A stretch of 64,000 nucleotides of DNA from Ascaris suum. Taxonomy: Eukaryota; Nematoda; Chromadorea; Rhabditida; Ascarididae. The stretch lies in the NCBI GenBank assembly GCA_013433145.1, contig CM024182.1, positions 7,703,474 to 7,767,473 of the forward strand. Reading direction: 5' to 3'. The position numbers were made by a program, and so were the translations under genes. The notes below the pieces were generated by a model that saw only the letters and a program-made list of their open reading frames with translations, made no database searches and was not told the DNA's origin. Shown here piece after piece: positions 15,101 to 27,629 of the stretch; positions within the stretch are counted from its first letter, which is position 1; each line of letters begins with the position of its first letter.

Positions 15101-18100
15101 AGAGAACATGCTCTCATACTTTATTCACGTTAAAACAGTTCATCTGTGCAGAATTCTGTAGTCGCTATCTTCACTAGCATATTCGAGTTCACTATTTTCC
15201 AAGCAATGTATAGATTTTCTAAGATAAGAGATTTTCCACCTGAAATTGCTGAAATATAGTAAGGATTGATTTATGCTGTATTAGAATGCACCGACTGCGA
15301 TAAAAATTAAACATCTATGAAGCATCGCGACGGCTATCACTTATAAATTCATGGCTCATGACTCGGCCAATCACCGCGCACTACCTACTCGTATTCCTTC
15401 AGGTTTTCATATGTTTTGCAAGCAATCTCTTATCCTAATGTGGCGTCTAATTGTAGTCCTCACGTGTTTTCGCCGAATAAAGTTGGACCTTATGTCATTT
15501 CCAATCAGTTTTTCGAGTGCGCCTCTCGTTGATAATAATCCCGACAGGAAAGATAAGGACATATTCTGAAATCGCTGATCCAGGCCATGACAAAAGTCTT
15601 TCAAATTTAAATAATCTCTAGAATTTTTTTTTAAAATTTTCAAGCGATTCTAAGTGCTTTAGTAGTCATTTGAGACAGAATCCCTCTGGAAGCTTACCTC
15701 ATCGGTGAACTGTTTGCTGACTTGTTTGCGATGCATATTCAGAGTCGAATAGCACTCTATAGGAAGGCACTGAACCGGATTCGATTATATGCTTGGCTGA
15801 TGAGGCATGAGGAGTGTCGGGTCATTCACGTCATATTTTTTTTAAATTTTTGATATGTTCTTATGTGGCAGAAGCATTTTCACTATCGGGAAAACATAGT
15901 TATGTCATTTCTGTCTTCAGTATCTACAAGATCAGGCAAATGTTCCCCTCACCTCTCCCCTCAAGCAGCATGTGATATCACCCTCATTTCCTCCCCTTCT
16001 AGCGCACCATTTAACCGCACCTTTGAACGATTTTGTTGGACTGACTTATGAAATACTTTAGAGTTTGACTGATGCAAATTGAAACATTTTTGACGAGGTA
16101 TATAAGCTCCCGAAATTATGAAATTCTTTTCTCTTGAAGCGAGCCCACATAAGAGTCTGGAAACAACTTAATAGATTAGCGGCATTAAACTACAACAATT
16201 ACAGGTAATTTATAGAGCCAAGTATGAAATACTTCAAATTGTCCTAAGCGAAATGGCTTATGAATGGATCTCCCATAGATGTGCATCTCTTTTGTAGTTA
16301 TGCAAATTATATGCTCAAATTGTGAGTTGTCCATGTATTCTAAGTTTTAGATATTGCGACTTACTGCGATGGTTTCAACTCTACGGTTATCCACCGAAAA
16401 GACGTTATTTATTTTTGGGTGGTATCGTTGATAGCGAAAATCCCGATTCGATGGAGACGATCACTCTTATTGCTGCTTTGAAGGTTGTTCGTTCGCTGGT
16501 TCATCTTCCGCCTACGTCATTTGCTTCACGTTTGCGTCGCATTTTTGCAGAAGTCCATGAAAAGAATGCACCTGTATTTCTTTTAAGAGTACCAAGTTAT
16601 TCCCTAGCTTTTGAGTTATTTAGTTTTCTAGTTTTGAACGAAGTCTTTAAAGCTTTCCAAGAGTTCCAAAGAGTAGAGGGGGGAGGGAAAACTCAGTGGG
16701 AGAAAGCACTTTTCTTTTGATATGCACAATTAAAACAGGAGATAATCAAATATGCAACATGAGGGTTTTTTAACTGTCGCTTGCGATGTTAAGATGAGGG
16801 AGGCTTGTGGGTGGAAGGAAGCTCTTAAAGTCATTTAGTGGAGTGATCTTTTAGAGCTTATTGGCCTTAAAAGCAATTTTTGCTAAAATTAGGTACCTGC
16901 CGGTAGAATGAAATAAACAATGTTTTATACACGTGGTCGAGGAATTGATAGTTTCATGTGGCCTGTTCTTACCGGAAATGTGCCTTACTGGAAATAATAC
17001 CATCACCGGAAAATGTGCCTCCATCCTAAACCAGGGTAGATCGAAGTATGAGTTGACAGTATCTTAATTCTACAACTTCTTTTTGATCAAGATATCAGCA
17101 TTTGAACCACTCGCTGATTAAAACAATATAACAGCGAAAATATGCCAATTTGATTGTTTAATAACTTCAAGTATACTGAAATATGAACTTAATGGATTTA
17201 ACATAGATTTTATTAAAATGCACTTCTGGACTGTTTTCGTCAAAGGTCTCGTTTTCGGATTTTTCCGTCGAAGGTCTCAATTCCGGATAGTCCGTCAGGA
17301 AGGACGGAACAGTGCACGAGTTGTGGTTGACAGTTTGTAAAATCAACCCAATAACGTGATGGTACAAATTATTCTTAACGGAATGACCGATCATTTCAGA
17401 CAGAAAAAGATTTCAGAGAGTGTTGCCCTATGATGTGTTTATACTACGAGGTGCAACTGAATACTTGACTTATCGACCGAAGACTCGCTTCCCTAAAAGA
17501 TTATGTGGTGCAATTGCGAAATTAATGGCAAGGTTGTTCGATACGCTGCCTTTAGCAGCATTAATCAACTTCAGAATACTTGCTGTCCATTCAGGAATCG
17601 ATGCAAAGGTTGTTGTTTTTTTTTTTTTGCATTTATTATATAAGTTTTGATGTCAGTAATATCTTGAGGGTTCCTCTTTTTATAGGAATAATCCAAAAAT
17701 AATAAGTCAGATGATGAATAAGTGCGTTGGTTGTAAACGGTCCTTTAAAATATTAAGTACAATACAATAGAATTTAAGTGGGGGGCTGTAAAGAAGATTT
17801 GGGCCGAATTTGGTTTTGCTTGGGTAAATAGGCGGCACTGATGGGGAACACCTTGAAATGGCTATTCCGGTCCAATGCTAACATTAAAGTTAAGCTTAGT
17901 ACTAATCAGCCGAAAAGAGAAGAAAGACAGTGTGGAAAGTGGGCAATAGAGGATTTGCGCGAGTTCGCGCTCACACTATATTTCGCTTCTTTGAAGTATA
18001 TTTTCGGTTATTTGCTAACTGACCACAGTATTCATTAAAGAACCGTTCTTTGTTGTACCGATAGAGAAAGGTATTTTTAGCTGATCTTTGGCTATGCAGC

Positions 18101-19573
18101 AAAAGGAGTAGATAATTGACCAGTACTACATCATTGTCACTGAAATATTAGGGAAGCGAGCTGGCGGCAGTAGAGTTCCGAAAAGCACATTTCAAGTCCG
18201 ATCTTGTGGCGCAGTTTTTAGCTATTTCTAACGATGCTTACGTGAGCAATTTTTGTGGTGTAATAGAAGTGGTGTTGCTGTAGAGCTTCGAGCTCAGAGC
18301 TTGGCATATTTGGCAGATTTAGTGATTGGAGCCCACGGCCAAGTTTACAAAAGTGGACATATATTTACTTTGAACTCATTCCATCATCGAGGTTTTCCTT
18401 CCAACAAATTAGTGCATTTCAGCGGTCTTGCAAACGCCTGACATTCTCCTTCACTGTGCTACGCCTATTTGCAGATGTACTCATTTGAAGCATAAAGCAA
18501 ATTTTGCGACCATTGAAAGGAGCAGGTGGTCAATTACCTCGCGGGATTATTTTCAATATTCCGCGACCTGGATTCAATGGCTTCAAGACGATTAGAGGTG
18601 CCCTTCACTTCAGGTTATGATCGAGCTGCAGAACAGTTGGTTCACTGCCTAATTTAGGCGGAAAAGTTTTCATGTCATAAATCGCTTAAACTACTTCATT
18701 CGATCTTTAAACGGTCGTTAGTGGTTTTGGATCAGATGCCTTGCATTTCTTCTTCTGCAACACTTCCTTCTATCCCTGAATTTCGTTATGAGCCAATGCT
18801 CCACAATTTCATCGTTAAAATATTTGTTTCATGGGACAACTGCCATTATTGGATGGAAAATGCATTTCAAATATTTAACCATCAGGCAAACAGGTTGTTT
18901 GCGAAGTTTTGGTGTTCAATTTTATAAATGATGATATTAGTGTGGGCTGTGTGAAAACTACCCTAGAATGTTTCATAAAGAAATGAAAGAGGTATGCCAT
19001 GTCAGAAGGACTCATGAGAGCACTCCGCCGTTCGTTGACACGATTTGAGGTAGCTTCTCAAAATTTCAATTCCCATGAAAGGAATTCTTTGAATTGGTTT
19101 AATCTTCGTGCAAAGAACAAATAATTTTTTTATCGACCGAGATGAGTTTCCAATGAACAAATTAAACTGACGTCCTATCACTAAAAGGCGGAATAAGTTA
19201 TAAACCTAAATGCATTTAAACTTCCGCTTCCATTCATTTCATATGTCATTCAGTAAATCAGTAAATTTCACGAATAAACATCACATAGAATGATTGGAGT
19301 TGTTTTCTTTAGTCATTACTGTTGCATACAGGTAGCAGAGGACACTATTTCGGTGAAGAGGACGTCAATAAATGTATTGAAACGCTTGGATTGAGTTTGA
19401 TTATACGTTCACGAACGCCATGTCCAAATGGCTATTTCACATTCGCTAATGGACGTATGTTAAGCATCTGGTCGAATAATGGCCGTAGTTTGAAGATGGC
19501 AACTACACTATCGATAAATGCTGATATGCAAATTTCTTTGCATTCATTAAGGTCTAGCTATTGCATGAATTAG
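9355..19573 (+). CDS. Receptor-like LU-domain / PP1-like pseudophosphatase, 11 exons
   Basis: Exons: 9355-9488, 9972-10170, 11086-11286, 12203-12376, 12503-12568, 13944-14054, 14646-14725, 16351-16483, 17417-17608, 18526-18613 and 19332-19573. All phases agree and give 539 aa. Residues 1-25 look like a signal peptide. Residues 25-100 have ten cysteines (25,31,37,60,68,71,81,93,94,99) ending in CCSWDGCN, the signature of Ly6/three-finger/activin-receptor-type ectodomains. Residues 127-145 are hydrophobic and followed by KNRARRR, giving a type I membrane protein. Residues 180-258 are a linker without known domain. Residues 259-535 align with PP1/PPP phosphatases: DLLRWFQLYGYPP, YLFLGGIVD, YDVFILRGATE, LPLAAL, AVHSG and SRGHYFG. 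Key residues are lost (see findings), so catalysis is unlikely and a binding or scaffold role is inferred. The least certain exons are 12503-12568 and 18526-18613. The alternative is two genes, an LU membrane protein and a PPP gene, but matching phases across 12568/13944 favour one. Confidence 0.72.
12104..12161. repeat. (TA)n microsatellite with ATAA-rich flank
   Basis: About 29 TA units (12104-12161) follow an AAATAAATAT-rich stretch from about 12040. The tract lies in the intron just before the fourth exon of the pseudophosphatase model (acceptor 12202). Confidence 0.95.
12826..12951 (+). repeat. 21-bp tandem repeat, open in frame (heptad-like)
   Basis: Six degenerate 21-bp units are arranged in one open frame and encode VESETLK, LNSEILK, LKPEILK, VGVEGLE, TEAWDVE and IGVRVAE. 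The enclosing open frame runs from 12712 to 12957. A 21-bp unit equals one coiled-coil heptad. It lies in the intron between the TM-linker exons and the phosphatase exons. I found no splice sites of matching phase (phase 0 is needed on both sides), so it is not included in the gene model. Confidence 0.6.
14726..16350. other. Long intron of the pseudophosphatase gene
   Basis: This 1.6-kb intron separates the exon ending in GDLRG from the exon beginning YCDLLRW. It holds a C-rich patch near 15000 and short open frames (15351-15569 on +, 15407-15643 on -) that do not fit the splice phase or any family. Confidence 0.5.
16957..17022. repeat. Degenerate direct repeats (ACCGGAAA-TGTGCCT)
   Basis: Three imperfect copies of ACCGGAAATGTGCCT-like sequence lie in the intron between the YLFLGGIVD exon and the FILRGATE exon of the pseudophosphatase. 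There is no coding potential. Confidence 0.45.
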
Positions 19574-20767
19574 TCTTTGTGAATATTCACGCGGAAAATA
19601 GCCATCGATACAAGGTAATATCCTTTCATGGGTTTGAGATGCCCAAAATTATCCAACTTTAAAGGGAAACTCTTAATCTTAATATTGTTTATTCCACCAG
19701 CTGGACGGATATTCCTGAGATGAAAAAGAAAAACCTCTGAGTATTCATGTGGAGACTCGTGAACAATTAAGGATCAGGGCTATCCTATCTAAGGAAGTGA
19801 GGTACATGTCTTAGTTTTTTGATCGTTGAAGGATGACCCTTGATCGTTTGATTGACCCTATTCTCATTTTAGTTATCGTTTCGTCCGTTTAACGTTTAAA
19901 CAACCGTCTAGCTTATTGTTTAGTAGACGACGTTTTCTTGAAATGCATTCACACATCGATGGTGCTTCTAATCTTTTTCTGTTGTCTTTAATTACATATA
20001 TCATTCTCCTTTATCGGTTTCACAAATCCACCCCTGACTCGCTTCTAAGCATCCCTCGCTGACGTCCTTTCCATAGGTCCCGTTTATTTCGCTGCGCGCA
20101 AAATAAAATTCATTCTTGCTGATTATTTAATAAATATCGCTACGTCTGTCTGTCTGTCTGTCTGATGGATGTTGAGAGGTGATTGCCAACTCTAGCGTTA
20201 GTTCATTTGTTTAATCTTATAAGGATCCGCTGGGCTGGTTGCTCATTGAGTTGCCATTATATCAAAATGTAAAATTGCTGTAAATAAAGGATTCAAATTG
20301 TCGTTATCAGCAGATCACTACAGCGCACACCCTTTAAACCAACCGTCGGTTAAAAAGTATAAGAAGGAAGAGTTCAGGGGCATTCCACTTCGATATGTTT
20401 TTATTAAATGGCAGATGTGGTCTCGTCAGTCATATCAAGGGCACTTAAAAATGTACAATCTAGAACTAAGCTAGTAATAACTGGGTGGATTTGACCGGGT
20501 GATATGCACTCTGTATTTGCCCGACCCTGCAAAATCGACGGGGTATATGAAAGGTGAAATCAACCTTTGCGTTTGTTATGCAGTACTACTGAGACCTGAC
20601 TCACGATAAGTGTTGTTTACATCTCGCGGATTTTCGCTGAAGTAAATGGTGAGGTCGCCTTCACACATTAGCGCATTTTGCACTTGTTTTTCGACGACAA
20701 ACATATTTCTGCGTCCGTTTACCCGACGATAAGCATATATCTGTGCCTATTTCTCGGAAACCTGAAT
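19574..20767. other. 3' flank of pseudophosphatase; (CTGT)n and AATAAA
   Basis: No gene was recognised. A candidate polyadenylation hexamer AATAAA is at 20102-20107, about 530 bp after the stop at 19571-19573, and another lies near 20284. A short TCTG tetranucleotide repeat occupies about 20144-20164. Confidence 0.5.
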
Positions 20768-21091
20768 CTACCATGACGAGGATTCATCGCGGCTAAACTT
20801 GCTGGATGCAAGCGACATGTGAGGCGAATTACTAAACTCCACAGATGAAGGGCGCCATGAGGAAACCGCTGCAAACGCATTTCGAGCGCGATAGACGAAA
20901 CGGTCGAGTTGATAATCAAAAAAACGATAAAACCCTAGCACATAAGTGATGCGCGTTCTCTCGGGCCAACCATCGCTTGTGTGAATCAGAGACGAAAGGA
21001 ATGTGCTCGGTTTGATCCGAATAGACGAGTCGTCCACGAAATGTTCACTGTGACCAGAATTATTGCAAAATAAATGGTCGGTACGCTTCAT
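20768..21091 (-). CDS. Hypothetical protein, 107-codon open frame
   Basis: The frame reads MKRTDHLFCNNSGHSEHF and continues with ERTRITYVLGFYRFFDYQLD, then a Ser-rich tail. Codon usage is GC-richer than the flanks and the composition is that of a normal soluble protein. I do not recognise it. ATG 21091 lies only 35 bp downstream (on the - strand) of the stop of the preceding candidate at 21126. It may therefore be a last exon of the same gene, joined by an acceptor such as the CAG near 21050, rather than a separate gene. Confidence 0.3.
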   Translation of the reverse strand: MKRTDHLFCNNSGHSEHFVDDSSIRIKPSTFLSSLIHTSDGWPERTRITYVLGFYRFFDYQLDRFVYRARNAFAAVSSWRPSSVEFSNSPHMSLASSKFSRDESSSW

Positions 21092-21125
21092 TGCGTCAAT
21101 AATAATACAGGTTATTTATATTTGA

Positions 21126-21749
21126 CTAGCGGCGAAATTCATTTATGAAGTGAAACGTCGTTGATGCTTGATAATTTGCCTGTGCATTTGCTAACTGCAA
21201 GGAGAAATGCGCAGTTTTGTCGACTGTCAAGAAGTCTAAACTGAAATTGATGTCAGTTGACGATACAACGATTTCCTCGCATATAAAAGCCGGTTCGTCG
21301 GTGGTTGTAGATGTGATGTTCGCGTTAGCGGACATCATTTTTGGTTGCTAATGACTTGTTTTCATGACTTGGGCGTGCAAAATTTATGGACTTTATGCAA
21401 TTTTCGTACAATGGCGGATATCTGCTAGGCATTTATCAGCAATCAGCATGAATGTGGATTTCTCTTTCTTCTTTTTTCCTTCTTTCTTTTTGACGTGCTA
21501 TCGATGCAAATCGCATTTAAATTAATGCATTCGTCTTCAAAATGCAAGCTTTCATTTGCGACCTTCCTTGCCTAGCAAATGCAGTATAGTAAAAAGGTTG
21601 ATATTGTTTTCACTAGTTTGCACAAATGCGCCTTGAACGCTTCTAATCTTTTATGTAATCGTGCAAAGCGAAACTCACCTGGGCCGAAGCCTTTTTATGC
21701 TGTTTGCGAATTCTTTCAGGGTCATATGTTTTTAAATCTGCGTATATAG
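21126..21749 (-). CDS. Hypothetical protein, last two exons
   Basis: Two - strand exons join in phase. The first is 21749 (or 21737) to 21679, with a long pyrimidine tract before the acceptor and the strong donor CAG|GTGAGT; it encodes DLKTYDPERIRKQHKKASAQ. The second is 21347-21126, after the acceptor CATTAG, and encodes 73 residues beginning QPKMMSANANI and ending FINEFRR then stop. The first piece is basic and helical in character; the second is Ser/Thr-rich then mixed. I recognise no family. The start must lie further upstream, at higher coordinates; 26319-26362 is one weak candidate for a first exon. Confidence 0.4.
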
Positions 21750-24700
21750 CTAATGAGGTGGGATGAGAGGAAGGTGGGAAGGATCGGGGAGGGGAACGTT
21801 TCCTTGGATGTTGCTGTTCTAATCTTATGAACAAAATAGTGGAATATGGTTGTATTAAAAGCAGTAGCTCTAATTGGTGTCGATATCTGTACAATTTGTT
21901 TATTTTCAATCACCTTGAATTAAAGAACACCTACAGCATAAATACAACCGGGATCTCAGTCTTGAAGTAACCAATAAAAGCGGGGAGATCCTTTCTTTGA
22001 TTTTGATATCACTATAGTTCATAGTTCGAGTACACTATAACATTGACCTATATCCCTTATATAGTCGATTCTCTTGCTATGTGAGCAAAAAATTGCAAGC
22101 CTCATTAATTTCGAGAATGTGCAATCGTTGGCATTAGCAAATCACTATGCACCATCCTCCGATTGAATTAACCCTATAGGACTTTTGTTGGTCACGTTAT
22201 TTGATAGTTTAGCGATCTACAATCTGATCTAAGATGAACAGACACACGATTTGGCTTCCATTGAAAAATTCCATCATATTGCTCAAAATTTCGAAATCCG
22301 ACAGTTTTTGGATTGTACTTCTGTATTGAATAATACTCTTTGAATGCCTTATTTCACCGTCTCAATTACAATAATTGGTCAATTTCTTTAAGCATTTCTT
22401 TCCAATATAATTATCGTCTATGCTCGTCGGGTAGTTCAAAAACATCCACTTTTTTTTTCTACACGATGGCGATGTTGATATACACGTCAGCGAATCTGAT
22501 TTTCTGTTTGATTACTGTGGACGAAAGACGTTATTCGTTAGGCGATTCTCTCAGAGTTGCTGCCGAGCTAGAGGCGCTCCTCCCTTATGCCCTAGAGATG
22601 CCCAGGAAAGCACTCTCCTCCCTTTCCCCCATACAGTCGAAAATCCAAGTGTAACTTCTGACGTCCTAAAAACTTAGCTACTAATGGCTCCTGTTAGCGC
22701 GGATGTATCCTATATTATGTCAACAGTCGCTGTGAACATATTTTGTGTGCTGTATATGTTGCGTAATGGATACATGGAATAAAGTAAGCTATAGGAAGCG
22801 AAATATGAGCAGTAAAATTATGAATGAGAAAAAGTAACTCGCAGAACTCTGTTTTATTCATTTCGATTCAAGTAGCATTTCACTTTTTTTTGAACTTTTT
22901 TTTGATTACGAATGATATCATCTGTGATTTGTGCATTTGTTTCTATGGATGTTTAGTTTCCATTATATATATGTTCGTATTTTATGGTATTATGGCTACG
23001 ACATGTGCGTTTTTACTGTATTCTTGGTACACCTAAATTTTTCTAATTTCTTGACACATCTGGACGTCTCTAGGCGCATCTGTAAACTTTTTCAAGCTGT
23101 CTCAAATCTTCGATAAATTTTCCCGCATATTCGGGTAAAAAAATCTACGTACGGCTAGTTGTTCCCATATAGCTCAAACCCATCTTATTAAAAGGTCAAC
23201 TCTATCCTGTTGAAAAGAGGCTGAAGTGTTTTGCAAATGATAAATTTCCGTCTGGAAGTTTGTTTGTTCATTTAAAGGGTTATTGTTATTTGTCACAAGT
23301 GGATCTTATACCTTCATTGCTCATAGATTTATATATTCACGAGAGGTGGCGGTGTAACATATTTTACGGAATTTATACATTTATAAATGTAAATGCGCAA
23401 GATTAATTCAAATCCCCATTTATATGTCCTAATCCTCTGATCTCGAGAGGTCGTTTGTATTGAAATATGCCGGAATTTTGTTGGTCATAAGTCGACCTCA
23501 CACCGTTAATAGATCTATGAAGGCTATCTCAAGCAATAACTACCGAAATATCTGTACGTTTTTTTTTGAAACTTTCCGTCACATTCCTTGACAAATGATG
23601 TCTTTCAATAATTTGCGTTCCTTGACAATAACAGCTTTTATGGCGAGCAAAATTTGCATCCATCTAAAACAAAGAATTCGGCAATAATCGAACGCGAGAG
23701 GCGATTATTATTTGAATGACGAATTTGAATATTCCTTACGTATAAACCCGGAAGTGTTTTGATTGTAGACATACTTTAAAAGTGCCGAAAGCGCTAGCAT
23801 TTTTTTGCATTCTCGGATGATTTTCTCCGATTCTCTCAAGAATTTCATTAGTTGAAAATTCCCGTTATTTTTATCTCAGAATCAAATTTTCGCGAACATC
23901 TTTTCTAAGGGAATCAAAGAACGAGTAGGCATAACAGCAGGAAATCCGTATGTATCTCAGTAATATTATCGCAAGAGCAATGTCGAAAAAAAAGTTGCGT
24001 TTTTTTTTCGAAGTATTGATGAAGCTATATTTACTTTTTGCACATTGAGCCTAGCTATAGAGTACATGTTCTGTTCTTACTTTTATGTTAAGCACGTTTA
24101 TGATAAGAGCATATTTGCATATTCGCATATTATCAGTTTGCATATTTGCACGTTATCCCACGATCACCTTTAGTGATTAGCATCAAAGAATTGATAGTCG
24201 GCATAGTATATCGATTATTTATTTTTCGATGAATTAATTGCTGAGAATATTGGAAGTGATTTCGTTGAGTTCCACAGCAGTGCACTGTTTTGGCAATATT
24301 GTTTACACTCAATCGGCAGTAATTCTTTTCTATAATTGCATTTATTGATGAATGCAATATCTCTTAAAAATCGCCGCATAAATTTGCAGAAAATTTTCCG
24401 TGATGCCAATTGATTACGTTTAGGGAGTTTTTTTTTCGCAATTTAGCAATTTTGCGTCGCAAAATGCATTGTCGACGTCGTCCGTGTCCGTTGCATATAT
24501 GCATGTGTCTATCTGTTTATCTGATTGATTTGACTTTTATGTGCACAGTTGTGAAGTTGAATAGGTATATAATGTACACCATAAATTGCTTTAGTTTGAT
24601 CCGTCAATTTCGAATGAAGCTATGCAAACTTAAGTATGCTGAAAAATTTGCATGCATTTCAACCTGATCGCATATTCACTCCACGTTCGTTTAATATATA

Positions 24701-25976
24701 AAAACGAGTGATTTGTAGAGAGTGATTATGGTGTACTGAAATTAGATCTGTTGATTGTATAGGGCGTATTGGTTGTACATATAGGTCGAATCGATTAGGA
24801 TGCAGATTGCACCGAAGTTATAGGCGAATGATGAGGTTGTAATGAATTAAAGTGCAACATGAAAGAATTAAAATATAATAGTCAAACTCGAACTAGTGAA
24901 GTTGTTGCAGTTGAAAGAGTGCAAGACAGGTCTTATTGCTATAGAGTTAAAGATTGTAATAAAAAGGCTGGAGTCGTGGAAAAAAGAAGGAAGAACCATC
25001 AGCGACCAAATTTGTTGGCAAATCTTCCCTGAAGACAAAGTAAATCTGGCATTATACTAGTTTTGTATTCTTAGTGATAGGGGAAGAGCGTCTCTAACTC
25101 CGCACTATGAGAAAGTCAACCACATTGCAACACTAACATAATAAGTAAACTGTTTCATTCATATTAACCATAGACTCTTTGATGAGATATCAACATCGTC
25201 GTCGTATAGAAAATAATCGGGAAGACTGCAGTGACCTGCACTTCTTGTAGTTTCATAGTATAATTGCACTCAACTTATACAAAAAAATTGCTCAGCAAGG
25301 ACAAAGCTGATTTATTGATCATCTGTCACTGTCGCGAGTTGAAAATAGTCGACAAATGAAAGCGCAAAAAATAAGGTCATCTAATGATCCGTTGAGGAAT
25401 TAAGAAGGACAGAAAGAGGAATGTCGCTTATCTATTCACTGAACGGTCATCAGGCGTTGTTCTCGTTGGTTCTTAATTTGGAATTACAACGAGTTCTTTC
25501 GTCATGCCGTGTAAATACTTCGTATAAGTTGTGTTTTTTTTCTTGAAACATCGGAATGTCACGGGAAGTACATCGCACAACACGTCAACGTCAAATCACA
25601 GGCATTGGTGTTACTAGTTTTCACGAGTAGTACTGCTAGAGGTCATTGATATTCAGTATCCGAGAGTTTTTTGTTCTCTTTTCTATATTTCTTTTCAGAA
25701 TTGTTTACTGTTATTATGGCGAGCCGAATTTGACGTCTGTTGTTTACGATTTGATGTGTCGAAATTTCTCGACTCCTATATTTGAATTGAACGCATAAAG
25801 GAATTTTTCCACTGATTTTACCGACTCCTTCAGGGAAGTTTTTTTTGGTTTCCCTCATTGTGAGCACTAACGTAGGTCATCATTTTATAATCGGCAAGGC
25901 TGATTCAGCCTACAGCCTGCATTTGGTCTAATGAAATTAAATCACTCCATATCTTCACTGAGACCAGCGAGTATTG

Positions 25977-26153
<177 letters not shown>

Positions 26154-26318
26154 TGTTTTAAGTGATTTTTTTAAATTCGATCGTTGAATCTAATACGGTT
26201 GACATGTTTTTTTAAATTGTTACGCGTGCTCAATTTGCAGCCGTTCTTATTGAGGTTGCATTTTATTGCCGGTTGTGTCCGCCGAATAAAAGTCGTTTCG
26301 GCGATCGAATCGATTTAC

Positions 26319-26362
26319 CCGCAGACTGACGTCTCCTTAATGCCCCTCACTTCGACGTCCAT
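26319..26362 (-). CDS. Possible first exon of a minus-strand gene
   Basis: ATG at 26362 opens a frame MDVEVRGIKETSVC followed by the donor GG|GTAAAT, with a CTCTACAG acceptor about 20 bases before the ATG. It ends in phase 2. The next candidate exon (21749) needs phase 1, so at least one unseen exon would be required to link them. The evidence is weak. Confidence 0.2.
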
Positions 26363-27600
26363 CGTAGATTGCACATCGCTGTAGAGTTCTTGTTTTTCTC
26401 GCTTTCGCTACACCCACACACATCGTACAACACCTTCGTTCCTCAATCATCAACCGGTTCATTATTACCACTAGAGATTAGCGTGAACCATTCGTTAACC
26501 ACCCAACTGCTTGTAAGCAAATGCTCATAATATTTTCGATGATTATAGGTTTTTCTTCTGTTTTGATTGCTTTAATATACTTTCATTAGAATATATTTCA
26601 TTTTTTACTTTATTATCATTGATCTATAGCTTTAAATAAACCTAGAAATTGTCCAACTTTGCATAATCTTATGCAAGCTTGTAAAGATTGAAGAGGCGAA
26701 AGTAGAATCCCCAACAAAAACATATGTACGGTATGTATTATAACATTTACAACATTTTAGCTGCATAAAGACCAATCACTTTCTGCTCCTTATCATCGAA
26801 AATGAGTAGCACGTTGTTGATTTGCAAAAATTCAAAGAAAAGCGGCCCTCGAAGAGGGGGGGGGGGGAGCTGTGTTTGAAGTTATATGATATAGTTGTGG
26901 TTGGTACATTGTTTGTTGGTTAAGTTTTGATCAACAAACGTAATCAGTATTGAACCGTCGAGAAAAGAACACCAAAATTGGTCTTAGTTCGCTACCGTTA
27001 TTGATCCTGTTTGGTGTGAAGACACCGAGTAGAAAGTCCTATAGATCTCATTTGCCGATTTTCTATGCCTCCAGTCCGCTGTCATCTATCTTAATGTGTT
27101 CGATATTGAAAATGGTTCACTAAAGAGGTGGAAGGAAATGGAGGCGCGTGGGAGAAGAGGGGTTGGGGGGGGGGGATTATTCGAGAGACGACGTTGGGTT
27201 AGATCTTGTCACCATACAAGTGAATATAGAGGATTTTGAACAAATTTCTCAAAGATCCTGTTTGAAGGTTTAGTGAGAGGCAGATTACTTATTAGTAAAA
27301 GGTAGTGAAAGGTTTAAGTAAATGAGTATACACCTGTGGAGATCACTTTCTGTAATTTAGGCGGATAATAGTCATATCAATACTCTTTCCATTTATATTA
27401 TATGATTTCCATTCATAGTTGAAATCCCTTCAATAGATAATAAAATCTTCATTTATGCCTAATATACATGGCACATTCAACTGTTTCGAGGGTCATTTGA
27501 TCGTTGCGCACCTTGTTTACGATACAGCTGTTCAAGTTACGTTGTGAATGATACCGATCCAAACGGATGGAGCAATTCCTTTGAAATCTGCTGCATTATT

Positions 27601-27629
27601 TCAGAAGTGCGTTCTAGCGATCGGTATCA
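27601..27629 (+). promoter_or_regulatory. Putative trans-splice (or 5'-UTR) acceptor of the carboxylesterase
   Basis: ATTATTTCAG ends at 27604, 25 bases before ATG 27630. A stop codon (TAG 27615) lies between the acceptor and the ATG in the coding frame. The acceptor must therefore serve a leader: a spliced leader as in nematodes, or a 5'-UTR intron. Confidence 0.4.

Noticed and set aside
22340..22654. 104-codon + strand frame
   Set aside because: Hydrophobic then mixed composition, with no splice sites of matching phase and no family resemblance.
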